A stretch of 62,286 nucleotides of DNA, from assembly GCA_000467715.1 (NCBI GenBank), contig AJFK01000741.1, forward strand, positions 1 to 62,286, in the 5' to 3' direction. The translations under genes and the position numbers were made by a program. Positions within the stretch are counted from its first letter, which is position 1. Every line of letters begins with the position of its first letter. Source of the stretch: Hysterium pulicare CBS 123377. Taxonomy: Eukaryota > Ascomycota > Dothideomycetes > Hysteriales > Hysteriaceae. Positions 1 through 10,985 of the stretch are shown here, one piece after another. The notes under the pieces are model-generated. The model had not been told where the DNA came from and made no database searches. It saw only the letters and a list, made by a program, of their open reading frames with translations.

Positions 1-230
1 TAATTAATAATTTCTCTAATTAATAATTTCTATAATTAATAACTTCTATAATTAATAATTTCTATAAATTATTTACTATAGTATAAAGCTATAACTACTT
101 TTAATACTACTACTTTTATATATTAATTATATATAATATATTTTTTATTCTTCTATCTATAGTATACTAAAACTTTTTTTTCTTATGTATTATTTATTTG
201 TTACATTGACTAAAAGGCCCATACTTCGAC
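1..230. repeat. AT-rich island with 16-bp tandem repeat
   Basis: Almost pure A/T sequence. Positions 1-64 are four head-to-tail copies of a 16-bp unit close to TAATTAATAATTTCTA, with single-base differences between copies. The rest (65-200) is AT-rich without a clear period. The same unit, slightly changed, recurs on the opposite strand at 37540-37603 and 56049-56112. No coding potential is visible. Confidence 0.9.
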
Positions 231-736
231 ATTGCTAGCTACATGCCCCCTATCGATCGTTCCCTGCTGAATGAGGCCGAGAATGCGGCCGACGGCTTAC
301 AGCATTTCATGGGCGAACGAGCCTTAACCACCAGATCTGGAGTCAACACGGATTCCTCCCCAAGTCCATTCTCTGTTGCCCGCTAGCACAGAATACTGGA
401 ACTGGGTCGCAGCGTTCGCATATCCCAGCTACTACTGTGCGGGAGGATATCTTAGGTGAGCGGACACAAAGGCCATGGGCTCATTGCATTTCAGTACGCC
501 CGCTTCCGCCGTCTGTGTTGGCTAGCGTGTTTGTGGCGTGCGAGAAGCCGACTCGACGTCAGTATAATCATGTAGAGAGTCCCATAACAACCCCCCGGCG
601 AAGCCCTGCAAGGCCTCCGCTGCTTCATCCACATTCCATTTACAGAAACCGCCATCGCCAACTTCAGACCTCAAGCGTCACACTTTCGACAGGGCCTTCC
701 AGCCCGTTCACCCAAACTCCAAAAGATTCAATGTGA
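231..736 (+). other. possible upstream exon(s) of the membrane-protein gene
   Basis: This stretch lies directly upstream of the open frame that starts at 737. A frame beginning MPPIDRSLLNEAENAADG near 241 and a longer frame from 437 to 736 both have ordinary protein composition. Neither joins the downstream exon without a splice or frame change. I could not settle on splice sites, so I list it only as likely 5' coding or leader sequence of the next gene. Confidence 0.3.
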
Positions 737-1492
737 GAGCCCATCCCGTACTTTGTTCGCCAGTTCCGTGTACTGACCTTTGGGGGAAGTCCACAATCTA
801 TCTCTGCCAACATGTCTAATGTTCTCAATTTCATCATGGCTATGTTTCATCATGGCTATGTCGAAGGCACGAATTTTGCGGCACTCGTTCCTATCATCGT
901 ATTCATTCTTCCGATCTTCAGATACAGCACCGAGACCATGGTACATGTCATAGCTTTCATGCTTGGTATGATCCCAGCGATGCACGCTCTTATCGACCGT
1001 AGCCCTCGGACGATGACCCAGACCTGGTTACTCTATTTTATAATCCCCCAACTTATGTCCGTCATTGGAAGCCTAGCCAGTTACATTGTGAATATTCCCC
1101 CTTGGTGTTCATCAATCAAATCACTGTGCATCGTCGCCTTAACCGAACTTGGGTAAGCAGTCTCACGCATCCTATTAGCTGCTGAACCCCTTTAACATAC
1201 ACGAAATAGTCGTTCCCGCTGGATCCTAGATCAATGCATCTCGACCTCATGCTTTGGATACTTCCGTCCGCGCCCAGCGGAGTATCACTATGCTGAAGAT
1301 ACAAACACACACCCACATGACCATTCCTCCGAACGGTCACAGGATGCACAATCTCCAGCGTCCAGTCAGCGGATCCCAACACAGCAAATCAAGCTCACAC
1401 GCGAAGGTAGCGGGGTTGATGCTCGAGCGCTTCGTTCCAAAACAGCACCGCCATCGATGACGGAACCGGAGCAGGTGTATGAGGGTGATTAG
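737..1492 (+). CDS. membrane protein of unknown function, two visible exons
   Basis: The frame is open from 737, just after an in-frame TGA, with the first ATG at 812. It runs to 1152, followed by a GTAAGC donor. A 57-nt intron ends in TAG at 1209. The phase is kept exactly, and exon 2 (1210-1492) continues as GRSRWILDQCIST and ends at TAG 1490-1492. From ATG 812 the protein is about 207 residues. Three hydrophobic stretches lie roughly at residues 22-42, 47-66 and 76-97 and look like membrane segments. The tail is hydrophilic and rich in H, S, Q and P, suggesting an extramembrane C-terminus. The protein may start further upstream, because the frame before ATG 812 (EPIPYFVRQFRVLTFGG) also looks coding. 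I do not recognise the family. It is the one gene here that still looks intact. Confidence 0.6.
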
Positions 1493-2711
1493 TGAGGCTT
1501 GGTTGGGGTGGGGTGGATGGTGACGGGTGCCGAACTCTGGCCTGGAATTACTTAAGAGGCGTGGATTGGATGGTGCGTTGATCGTGGGACTATGGGATGG
1601 GGATTAGGTACGGTTGTGCAACCTTTCTTTCCTTTTTATTGACGGGCGTCTTGGACTCTCTTTTCTTGGGTGTGTTGGACTTTGTATATGCTTGTGGCCT
1701 TTACTTCCTGCCTTTTGCATCATGCTAGTATGGCACAATGACGATACACCTCATTTCACCTCATTTATCTCTTTTTTAGTTAGATGACGGGACAGAACTT
1801 GCATGTGCGTTGGGGATCGGAATTTGGATAGATATTCGAGTGTGGTATGCAATAATCTACGCTTGTGCTTGTATGCTAGTTCTCTTGGATTGAGAGGCTC
1901 CAAGTGATGTGACATAACTGATAATGCCCGCCAGTGAGGTCTATGTAGGGGTAGTCTTTGAAAGCTTGGAGCTGACGGAAGAGTGATGTGGAGGGCTTGC
2001 TCCTGAGGCGGAGTTGGGCGGTTGGCGGCTGGACACTTTACCCTTCATTCCATGACGAACAGCTCAAGCGCAGCTCTCATTCCAAATTTACGTCGAGTGG
2101 AATGGAATGTAATACGCTTCGGCATTTCATCTCATCGTCATCTTTTCCCCTCTAAGGGCGAAATAACAAATAACCACGGGTTCTTGAAAACACGAAATGT
2201 ATCACACCCTTCGTAAACACGCGTTTGCCAATAGTACAAATTAAGATAACCGCAACGAACTCAGTTAGCTTCGTAATAAGGATACGATTATATCAACATC
2301 TAGGCTTGCATAATTGTTCATGTGTGGCCTCATTTGCCATAGACGAGCTCGTGTGAGATAAGCGGTGTTCTGTGACGTTAGCACGAACTTCGAAACCTTG
2401 AAATTCATGAGTGAAATGTCTTTTCGGTCGATCCATTTCCAACACCGGATGCACGAATGTCTAATGGTGTGGAGAATACTAATTAGGAGGGCTGGTGGCA
2501 GAGACTCCAATGCCAGGCAGCCAAGAAATATATGTATAGTCGTATCAACGGTACTTGGATCTAGGTGGATGTCGGCGGTGCTCCGGCAGGCCACAACCAC
2601 GCGCTGCTCGTGGAGATTCAGAGGGAGAGTATCAATGTTCAAAAGGCTCAAAATACCCCTCCATTTCACGAGGCAGTCTTCTCTCGGGAACTCTAGCTGC
2701 TGCTGAAAGAT
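1493..2711. other. intergenic stretch, no supported gene
   Basis: No family was recognised. The 1500-1720 segment is G/T-rich and the 1620-1720 segment is pyrimidine-rich. A 153-codon minus-strand frame at 2265-2726 has fairly ordinary composition but no motif, and it ends where the plus-strand coiled-coil relic begins. It could be a lost small gene or chance. Confidence 0.4.
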
Positions 2712-3812
2712 TGTCTCGAGCCTCATGTTGAAGAATACAGCATACGGAGCCGTGAGGACCTTATCTCGAAGATACGAAAGACTATTGCAGATATCATTCC
2801 TTGGTAGGCCGATAACTTCCGCTCTCCGGCTCCTATCATTAACGCCGAGGCCATCTATCAGCAGCTACGCCCGCTGTTGGAACCACACCGTGAGGCTTCT
2901 TCTGACCAAACAAGCCAACCAAGCGGTAAGGAGCTTATGAACGCCAAAAAGAAGGCTATGGAGGATTCCAATTCTCACCAGGGTGAGGACTTCTTCTCTC
3001 CACCTTCTGTTCTCAACGTCCAAGCCCTCGCTGCCCAACTCCGGGCGTCGTTGAGCACAATCATCGAGAGGCACGATTCAAGTTCCCATACGGGCAAGTT
3101 GGAACTTGGAGCCGATTTAGACCCAGTGAAGGAATGAATGGTGTCGCTGGAATCTCTAAAAGATGCATCGACTGAGAAGAATCCGCTGGAAGAGAAGATA
3201 GAACATTTTCAGAGGAAGACCAAGGAGAATCATCGATTGCTTACAAGGGGAGACAGCGTTCCCGCAATCACAGCACCATGAACAAACATGCTAGGAGGCA
3301 AACCAGCGGCTCTTCGGGGCTAAAAAAGACTACCAGAATGCTCTCAACTTCTTTGAACACGTTTCAAGCGGTGCTGAAGCCGAGAGGCAAATAGTTCTCT
3401 ATGACCACAAACCCATGGTAGCAGAACTCAGACGACAGCTCGATTCCATGAGAGCACAACGCGATGATCGTCAGCGCCGATTGCCTGAACTCCACAATTG
3501 CGAAACCGAAGAGTCTTTAGCAACTGCCTGCTGAATAGGGTTCTTATACAATGGCGGCGGACCCACCCATCTGCACGCTGAGACCGCGATGCTACGAGAA
3601 CGTATGACGACCTCGACGGGTAGAAACCAATCCCTTGGGGGGCGATGAGATCAGAGGACGACGAGGGTGAAGCAAATTGTGGAAGTCAGCGAGGGCGTGC
3701 TGGATGAGTTAAATCATGGGAATGCATCATCAGTGTCTTCATCTTGCTTGATCTCCGAGCTTCGAGCCATTAAGACGACCGGGACGAATCTACTCGAAGC
3801 AATGCAGTAGGA
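2712..3812 (+). pseudogene. coiled-coil protein relic
   Basis: One strand reads as a charged, helix-rich protein through several frames. Clear pieces are EPHVEEYSIRSREDLISKI and IINAEAIYQQLRPLLEPH (2712-2900), then VLNVQALAAQLRASLSTIIE (about 3010-3070), LVSLESLKDAS with EEKIEHFQRKTKENHRLL (3140-3240), and KKDYQNALNFFEHVSSGAEA followed by MVAELRRQLDSMRAQRDD (3325-3480). The leucine and charge spacing suggests a long coiled coil. Stops and frame changes occur near 2805, 3136, 3280, 3535 and 3645, so it is a broken gene. The function is not recognised; such proteins are usually structural or scaffold proteins. It ends before the polypyrimidine tract at 4.0 kb. Confidence 0.6.
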
Positions 3813-4010
3813 TGCTCCAGTTAATTCCTGATAAACGAGTTCTATAGTTTCAAGTATGCAACTATGCAGTGAAGGATTTGGAGATGTCATGATATGAGGT
3901 TAGCTTGTCTGGCGATGCCGGCTCGAGCTTGGAGCGGAGGATGATGGGTCATGTAGTACGAGGCGGGGCAGTCAAAGAACGGTGGAACACTCCTGCCATA
4001 TCGAAACTCT

Positions 4011-4070
4011 TCCCTCCTTCCTCCTTCCTCCTTCCTCCTTCCTGCTGCCTCCTTCCTCCTCCCCCCTTCC
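4011..4070 (+). repeat. polypyrimidine CTTCCTC tract
   Basis: A run of CTTCC and CTTCCTC units on the plus strand, interrupted by one CTGCTGC segment. It is a simple-sequence tract; frames crossing it give meaningless low-complexity peptides on both strands. Confidence 0.85.
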
Positions 4071-4159
4071 GTTCTTCTTCCCTCGATGATCATCCCACGC
4101 TCGCGCCACTATAGCACGAGCACGACGTCAAGGCGCCCTTAGCGTGGGATGACGACATG

Positions 4160-4740
4160 AGCCTCCGGCATCGACCTCAACGCGAAGGAACGAGCCCAGA
4201 TGCGGATTGCCCGCCCTTTCCTGTTCGTCGTAGCTCACGGAGCCGTCCACCTGCATGCATCGCTCATGCCACGCGTCTGCCCTTCTACGGAAACCGCGTT
4301 TATCAAAGCCTGCAGATGCCTCGACCGCTGAAGCGACCCACTGGCAATGCTGTGAAGGAGATGATGGACATTACCTAGGTAAGCATGACGACGTTTAGGA
4401 CGCAAACAAGACAAGCCCTTTGGAGAAGTCTGTTTCTTCTGCCATGGAAGCGAACATCTACGAGCAACAGTTGCAGAGCCAGAGGAAGGTGCGAAGCCGA
4501 AATCATCCAAACTACCGCGCCTCACTTCGCGTGCAGCCTCCCAAACTGGAGCCTGGTTATGCTGGCGGTTGAATCCCCTACATCGCTTCAGGAGCGAGTT
4601 TCGAAACCAAACACATTGCGAGCTATCAATCCTCAGAGCGCATACCAGGCGAAGGGAAACAGGCATGGCCTCGCCAGTGCTGGAACAACAAATCATATTG
4701 AGGAAGAAGATGCTGGGGGAAAAGGAATGAGCCGGAAGGT
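4160..4740 (+). pseudogene. possible coding remnant, product unknown
   Basis: Plus-strand pieces have ordinary protein composition but need frame changes. One is SPLEKSVSSAMEANIYEQQL, running on into basic, proline-rich sequence up to about 4570. Another is MASPVLEQQIILRKKMLGEK near 4665-4725, followed by a stop. The glutamine-rich and basic pieces could be a degraded coiled-coil or nucleic-acid-binding protein. No domain is recognisable and a chance frame cannot be excluded. Confidence 0.25.
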
Positions 4741-4799
4741 CAGCATCCCCCCAAGTTCTGCGTTTTGTACGACAGTGCCATATTCATCCGAGCCTGCAG

Positions 4800-7700
4800 G
4801 TGTATAGCCACATCCTGGTCACATAGAGTCCTTCTCCGCGTTGACCATCATCGTGACAGCATATAGCTGACTGCCGTTCCAGGCCTCCCAAACAGCGTCA
4901 CCGCCGCCGCCGAATGTTTTTGGAACAATGCGTCCTTGGGCCTCAACATCAGCGCAGTCGCGTTCACATCTAAGCCAACCAACACCTAACATCAAGCACC
5001 TAGACGAGGCGATGGATATAATCGGGCCCAACTCGGACATCGGCGTCGGCACGTTTGTGATCTCGCTGTCGCGCCAGTACAACGTGCAAAGCGGTAGGCC
5101 GGTCCCTAACTTGAGCAAGCTTCTGGCATTAAGAGCCACAACTTTTTCCGCATGAAGAAGACGGACCACGGCATGACTTCCTTCTTGGTATGTATGCTTT
5201 CTCTCATTGTACTACTTGTGCCTGGCCATTAACCTAATATTAACAGCACAATATTGCCTCGATAAATTTACCTTAGTCCATCCCTCCCATTTCTCTTCGC
5301 GACATCGACAACCACATCCAACACATGTTGAGTTGCAAGCATTATCTTACGCCCGCGTGGCTCGAAACATAATGACGGTGGCGAACAGTAGCCTGATCAA
5401 GTGTGTATAACTAGGCATCGTCAAGTACGAGAACAATATTTTGCATGCGCCCGCCAGCGCATTGGTGTGCGATCCCAAGACCTGGGTCCGGAGCTCACCG
5501 TCGAGCCAGGCTCGAAGCCAGATGACATCTCTTTCATACGATGTCGATCAAGAGGATGAGTTCACCAACAGATTCATGCTGATGTTTAGAATCTCGTACT
5601 CGTGGATATCCGATGGCGTGGTCTTTCCTAATGTAGTCCATCGCAAAGATGCTCCGGGGCACGTCTGTGTTGGCTCGAAATGGTCGCTACGATTCACGTG
5701 GAGTTCAGCCGCCACGACCACCATTGGATTATTGCTCTCAGACAAGCTCACCAACCAGTCAGAAGACCTAAAGCTTCTACACGAGCCGTATCCCCGGCGA
5801 CTTACACATGCGGAACAAGGTCGGTATGGTGGGTGGGCAAGGCCGAGTATGAGAAACCGATCAGCAGCGGACCCCGTTGCGGAGCAGCTACGTCTAGATA
5901 GGTAGTAGTTTGAACATATACATCCTCTCCAGCTTCCAGTTGCTTTTCGTACATAAACAGCATGCTGCACTCACATATGAACAGGACAAGCGAAGACAGC
6001 AGAGTCAGCTGTCCAAGTATACTTAAAACGCCGTCGCGACCGCAACCGTGCTAGGAGTTGATAAAGCACCCGTGGGCCTCATCAATAGATCCCCCCGCTT
6101 GTTCTAGAACTTAGTCTCGAAGAACAACAACAACAAAGACACGGTCACACGGACTTCATCATAAACGCTCCTCGGCAAACAGTGAAGATAAAGACACCCT
6201 CACGCGGCCAATCAGCAAGATGATCGCAAGCTCGAGAATGCCCTCCGACAACCAATTCTTCATAATAGGACTGTCTTCTACTACCAGTCCAATTGGCGGC
6301 GACTAGTCCGGAAACATCAATTATCAGCATCTAGTCTCAAGGATGCGCACGACCCCACAGGCACGTCGGCATTCACAGCACTTGATCGGCCTCGACAGCA
6401 TGATCAGGTCGCTAACGACAAGCTAAGGATGACGAAAGGGACGTCAAGGCGTCTGTAGACATGATCTGGAAAGTCTTCGAGACTTTCGGCAGCGGGGAAG
6501 GCTATCGTGAGTTTGAGAGTATGCTCAAAAACCCGATGCCATCTATGGTGGTGTTGAAGCTCATGGTTGCGCTTCCCCAACCAAATGGTGTATAAAGTGC
6601 GCTGAGGGGCTTCCACTCTAGCGCGTATCGTAGTCCTCGTCGCCGCCAATATTGCAGTCCGCTCTCCTTAGAGAAGGTGTGCTAGCATCACTAGAACTGC
6701 CTGCAATGCTATCCATGCCAACGTTAGCATCAGTTCATCTAAGCCCGTCTATTTTCTAACTGCGATCCTGTTACTGCCGGAGATCCTGTTAAATACAACT
6801 AGCATGGATACACCGCGGTCCTCGATAGCATCTAGAGTCCAGCCTGTTCTTCAGCTCTCTCATCATGTTTATAAGTATCATAAGCATTCTCTTTAGGGTC
6901 TTGTATGTACAGCTACCCACAATGCCGTTCATGTTATTACTGTCCAGCAGCTCAGCGTTCGTATCCTCGCGGCTCCAGTTCAACACCGCGCCAAGTCGTC
7001 CATAATTTACTAGAGTGAGAGGCCTACGATATCCATTAGGTGTCAATCGGCCTTCTATGCAATGAGCGTTTTGCCTATTAACAATCCTAGGATTACATCA
7101 AGGCTGAAGCTAGTATGCTTGTCCACAATATAAACCCGTTAATCCGTGTACTTTATTTCAACATAACGCGACTCATTATTATGCGTTCTTTTCCCTTTCC
7201 CTAAAACGTCAGGAAAATAATTCAGCATCCATTGCAATGTTCTCTATCCAGCACCAGCAACTTACTGCGCTCAATGGGTACATTTCTCAAAGTCTTCGGC
7301 AGAGCCTGAACTTGGTATCTGCTCTTCATCATTTGCAGTTGTCGCCAATGCAATATACACATGTAAAGCCACTTCCTTACGAGCCTTGTCAAGCATTTCC
7401 ATTTCCAGCCGTATCTTCTGCATGCCTTTTTCAATCAAGAACACAGTTCCTAGGAAATCACCCTTACCTTCTTCTTTCAAGACATGAGCTAGACAAAACA
7501 TATGAACTTGGAACCAGCCGTATCGATGACTCCGCCATCACACGCGTGATTCAGCCACTTCAACACCTTAGCTTCAATCCGTCCCTAGGTGACTCTGGGA
7601 GACAAGTTGAGGACTATTTCAGTGCAGCCACGGCCTGCTGGAATATGGACAAAGGATACTTTTTAGTGAACCACATAATATGGGTACGGAAAGACTCAAG

Positions 7701-7990
7701 GACGGCTGCTCTTAGATTCGGCGAAAACTTGATCAACGTCTAGAGAATTAATCTGCTGCGACTTGGATGGTACTGAATTCGAAAGTCTTCTAAGGATGGG
7801 GGAGCTCGAAGACCTGAATGGTGTAGCTTTTGGGAAATGTTACCAAGATAATAGGCTGGATTGGTTTACAACACAATGGTTGTTGTAAAGACAGCTCAAA
7901 AGCATTCTCAGAGCCCCACAATCTACAGGACCAAATTGACGACCCTGGTGGTTAAGAGAACCTAGATAAGTCGGGCCCACTACTACCCGG
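4800..7990. other. stretch without recognisable gene
   Basis: Several frames of 60-170 codons occur on both strands, the largest at 5441-5905 (+), 7237-7743 (+) and 7271-7501 (-). None shows a domain or motif I recognise, and frames on opposite strands overlap. The segment most likely holds further degraded genes that have lost recognisable signal. Confidence 0.4.
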
Positions 7991-8094
7991 ATCAAAGCAA
8001 CACCGTTACACTATTCAATGAAATCAACCATGAATGAGAGCCCTAAATATAATCACTACTTGCGCATGGTTGAGCTATATCAAACTCTTCTTCA
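7991..8094 (+). repeat. dispersed ~75-nt element, copy A
   Basis: Contains ATCAAAGCAACACCGTTACA, AATGAAATCAACCATGAATG, AAATATAATCAC and GGTTGAGCTATATCAAACTC. The same succession, with substitutions and small gaps, is found at 29001-29125 and 32847-32979 in this orientation, and at 14011-14078, 45008-45082 and 51031-51106 in reverse. Confidence 0.75.
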
Positions 8095-8284
8095 CTGCTA
8101 CCGGACAGGGAAGAAGAAGGTAAAAACTCTTTACCTGAGATTCAAAGCGCATGGTCTTCGTTCTGAGGAGTCAGTCCCATGCCTCTGTTTGATGTTTTTA
8201 AATCTCTCTGAATTCTATCCCGCCTGTGTTCCGATTACGAGTTGCTCCCGTGATTCGAATCCCTTTGCCGATTCAAGCCCAACT

Positions 8285-8530
8285 TTTCTTCTAGAGGCTA
8301 AGCTTCTAAGTCAAACTTTGTTTATTCTGCTACTCATACTGGATAGGTTTCATCTTAGAGTATAGTTCCCAGGTCAACTTTTGTTATCTCCGAAAATCGT
8401 AATAAAGCGTTTTGGTCTTAGAGGTTGAACCTCTAGGTCCCATTTCGTTAATTCCGATAATCGCAAAAGAGGGTTTCCCTTTAAGGGGTTAACCATCTAA
8501 CTTGATCTTGGTAATACTCGATTTTCGGTG
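8285..8530 (+). repeat. diverged ~62-bp tandem repeat, about four units
   Basis: Four successive segments (about 8285-8344, 8345-8409, 8410-8470, 8471-8530) can be aligned by eye. Shared landmarks are CTTAGAGG or TTAGAG, then AGGTC or a variant, TTTCGTTA or TTTTGTTA, and CCGATAATCG or CCGAAAATCG. The middle two are the most alike; the outer two are much eroded. This is an old tandem duplication. Confidence 0.5.
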
Positions 8531-10560
8531 AAGAGAATCTTATTCTGGGGACAGTTCCTTCGAGAACGAATTCAAGGATATCGGCAAGCGGAGGAGGGAA
8601 TTCAACACTGAGCCCGCCCTTTCGTTCCCCTTTCATGACTGAATGAAATACTCTGTTCAACATCTCTCATGCGGGACACGCTGATTTCTCCCCGCCGGCT
8701 GTCATAATTTCAAAGCTTTAGGAACACTTTGCTTATTATAGACAAAATAGGATCGTCCATCTTCCTGAATACCAATATGTTGGCAGTGAGGCACTCGGGA
8801 TATCTTTGCCCGAATGACTCATCTTGGAGTTGAGCCCTCTTCATGCTCAGAGGTCGGGTGCTCAAGCGATTCCGGTTTCCAAGGGCCTTCTTCCCTGGGA
8901 CGTGTGGCCATCAAGAAGGATTTTGGGCATCGAGAATACAGGGGTCAAGATATGGGATACAGCGCCGAATCAAGAGCTGTGTCCACGCATTTCATAGTCA
9001 TCAATCAAGCCTTAATCAATATGGAGTATGGCCTCTCGCGGCACACTAAATTGTAGATCTTGTAGGAATCAGAATCTGTGGGCTCGCCTATGCCGCATTA
9101 CCCAAACATCGAGCAACGATGCTGCCAATCTCGATGATGCTACAATGGATATCGAGCAATGATACTGCCAGTATCGACGGAGTTGAAATGTACTTCGGCA
9201 CCTTAAATACTCTTCATTGGCAAATATGTTCTCATCAACTGTCTCTAGTTGCACATAACATCTGAATTCGTGTCCGAATACTCGTTGTACTTTAGGAATC
9301 TGCAGCAACCGGCCTTACGCCCGAGAGAATGAAAGCTGGATCTGTGGTCTGGGCCTAGCTCCCATGTAACCTAGCTGTCTATCGGCATCATGGGTCCGGG
9401 GCGACGATGCGGAGACCACCGTATACGCTCAGGGATATGGTGCGGACCGTACCATGATCTTCAGCTTTGTTTCGCATGAGTCCAAGCCATCAGCAGCCTC
9501 GCGAACCGCATCTGCAAATGTCTCCACGATCCAGAGTTAGAGGCTTTTCCAAATCCTGAGGAAATGCGAAAGGCGTTATGGACTACCGTGCACTCGGTTT
9601 GGCCTCAATGCCTTGACGCCCCGGAGATGCCATTGTCAAAATTGAAGATGATGACGTGCTTGAGAAGATTACCTGGAAAATCTACCATTATCCTCTCTCC
9701 AGCACTTTCTAGACTACCTTTTTGATGAAGATGGAGAGTACTCCTGCTTTTCATCTGGCTTACGTTGATTGGTAACCATCTGCAGATCATCTAGCCAATA
9801 TGTCCTATCTAACAATATTCCAGAACATCGCCTTTCTCGCATTTGACGTGTATGTTTGCGGGGCGTCCGAAGAAGCACTCCAGTCCCAGTCAAATGAATC
9901 CCCAACTCTCCGGCTCAGTCATGTCTAAAAGTTCGTTTATGTTGAGTACAGCTGTAGCGACCAGAATTCTATCCACGCCATTTTCTTGAGTTAAATCCTG
10001 CGAAGCAGGAACGCTGACACTCAAAGTACACTGACAATGGAGAGCACTTATTACGAAATGGAATAACTTTTGTTAAGACTCGTTTCATTGAGTCTAGCCT
10101 CGGGTTAGGTGAGTATGGAGAGTAAAAGCATGGTTGGATGTGACCTATCAGGTTCAAATGGAGTTTCTCCATGGCCGACTAGAACAAAAGAAGGAAATGA
10201 CAAAAGCTATCACACATGCCGCTGGCGTGGATATTGCAGCGCAGTGCGCACCCTCTCTTCTCGTTAGGCAAAGCAAGGTTGAAGGGAAGAAGAACCCTAA
10301 AGATACTGGTAATAGTTGCCCCGTCACCTCAACACGGTTCGGGAAGGCTTTCATCGAGCGGAAGGCGGTTCTTACGGCTCTCCGCGTTGGCTACCCCACG
10401 GCTACCAGAAAGCCTCGAGGGCTTAGAGTGGATAGATTCAAAATTGACTATGCTACACAGTTCGTGGCTTGAGTTCAACTGAGAGAAAATACCTTAGACC
10501 CAAAGACGGTCATTGTCGTTGGCAGCTAAAACAGGGTTAGCCGTGTTGTCGACATTAGCA
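8531..10560. other. stretch without recognisable gene
   Basis: Short frames only. The 10134-10472 (+) frame of 112 codons has a basic composition but no motif I can name. At 9105-9180 a short imperfect duplication, ATCGAGCAACGATGCTGCC versus ATCGAGCAATGATACTGCC, is visible. Nothing else is supportable. Confidence 0.4.
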
Positions 10561-10985
10561 TTGCATGCCCGTCACCCACTGCAGGTACCCATCTCACCGC
10601 TCACGTAGCGCGCCTTCGCAATCAACTTTAACCAGACGCCAAGAAGATATTGCGCGCCGAACTGGAAAGGCTGGAACATACTCAGTCACAAACCGCGTCA
10701 ATCACCAGGTGTTTCGAGCCAGTGGTGCCGAATCAAGAGCAGCGGGACCGATACTCATTGCGAGAGACCCGGTGCTGGCTATTACAAGAGCTCCACTTGA
10801 TGGACGGAGCCATTTCGATTTGTGAGCGGTTACTCTTATCATTAACATGGGTAATAACGCATGCGCGACCTCCGGATCTTTGACGCAGGAAAGAAAAGGC
10901 AAAAAGCTAGCGGTGCCCGAAAGGCTCGCCCAGATCGCCGGCAGTGTGGCGTCTGCCCTCTACAGCCTTGCATTCACGTAACCTT
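10561..10985 (+). pseudogene. possible coding remnant with coiled-coil composition
   Basis: The frame at 10650-10883 reads LRAELERLEHTQSQTASITR, then CFEPVVPNQEQRDRYSLRET, then CWLLQELHLMDGAISICERL. It looks like genuine helical protein sequence. A second short piece at 10848-10979 begins MGNNACATSGSLTQERKGKK. No family is recognised, and the flanking sequence contains stops (for example near 10530 and 10630), so it is at best a fragment of a larger gene. Confidence 0.35.

Noticed and set aside
2265-2726. 153-codon minus-strand gene
   Set aside because: No motif, no supporting upstream signal, and a competing plus-strand frame; it cannot be told from chance.
8245-8275. tRNA-like T-arm (GATTCGAATCC)
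   Set aside because: No matching acceptor stem, D-arm or anticodon arm could be placed upstream.
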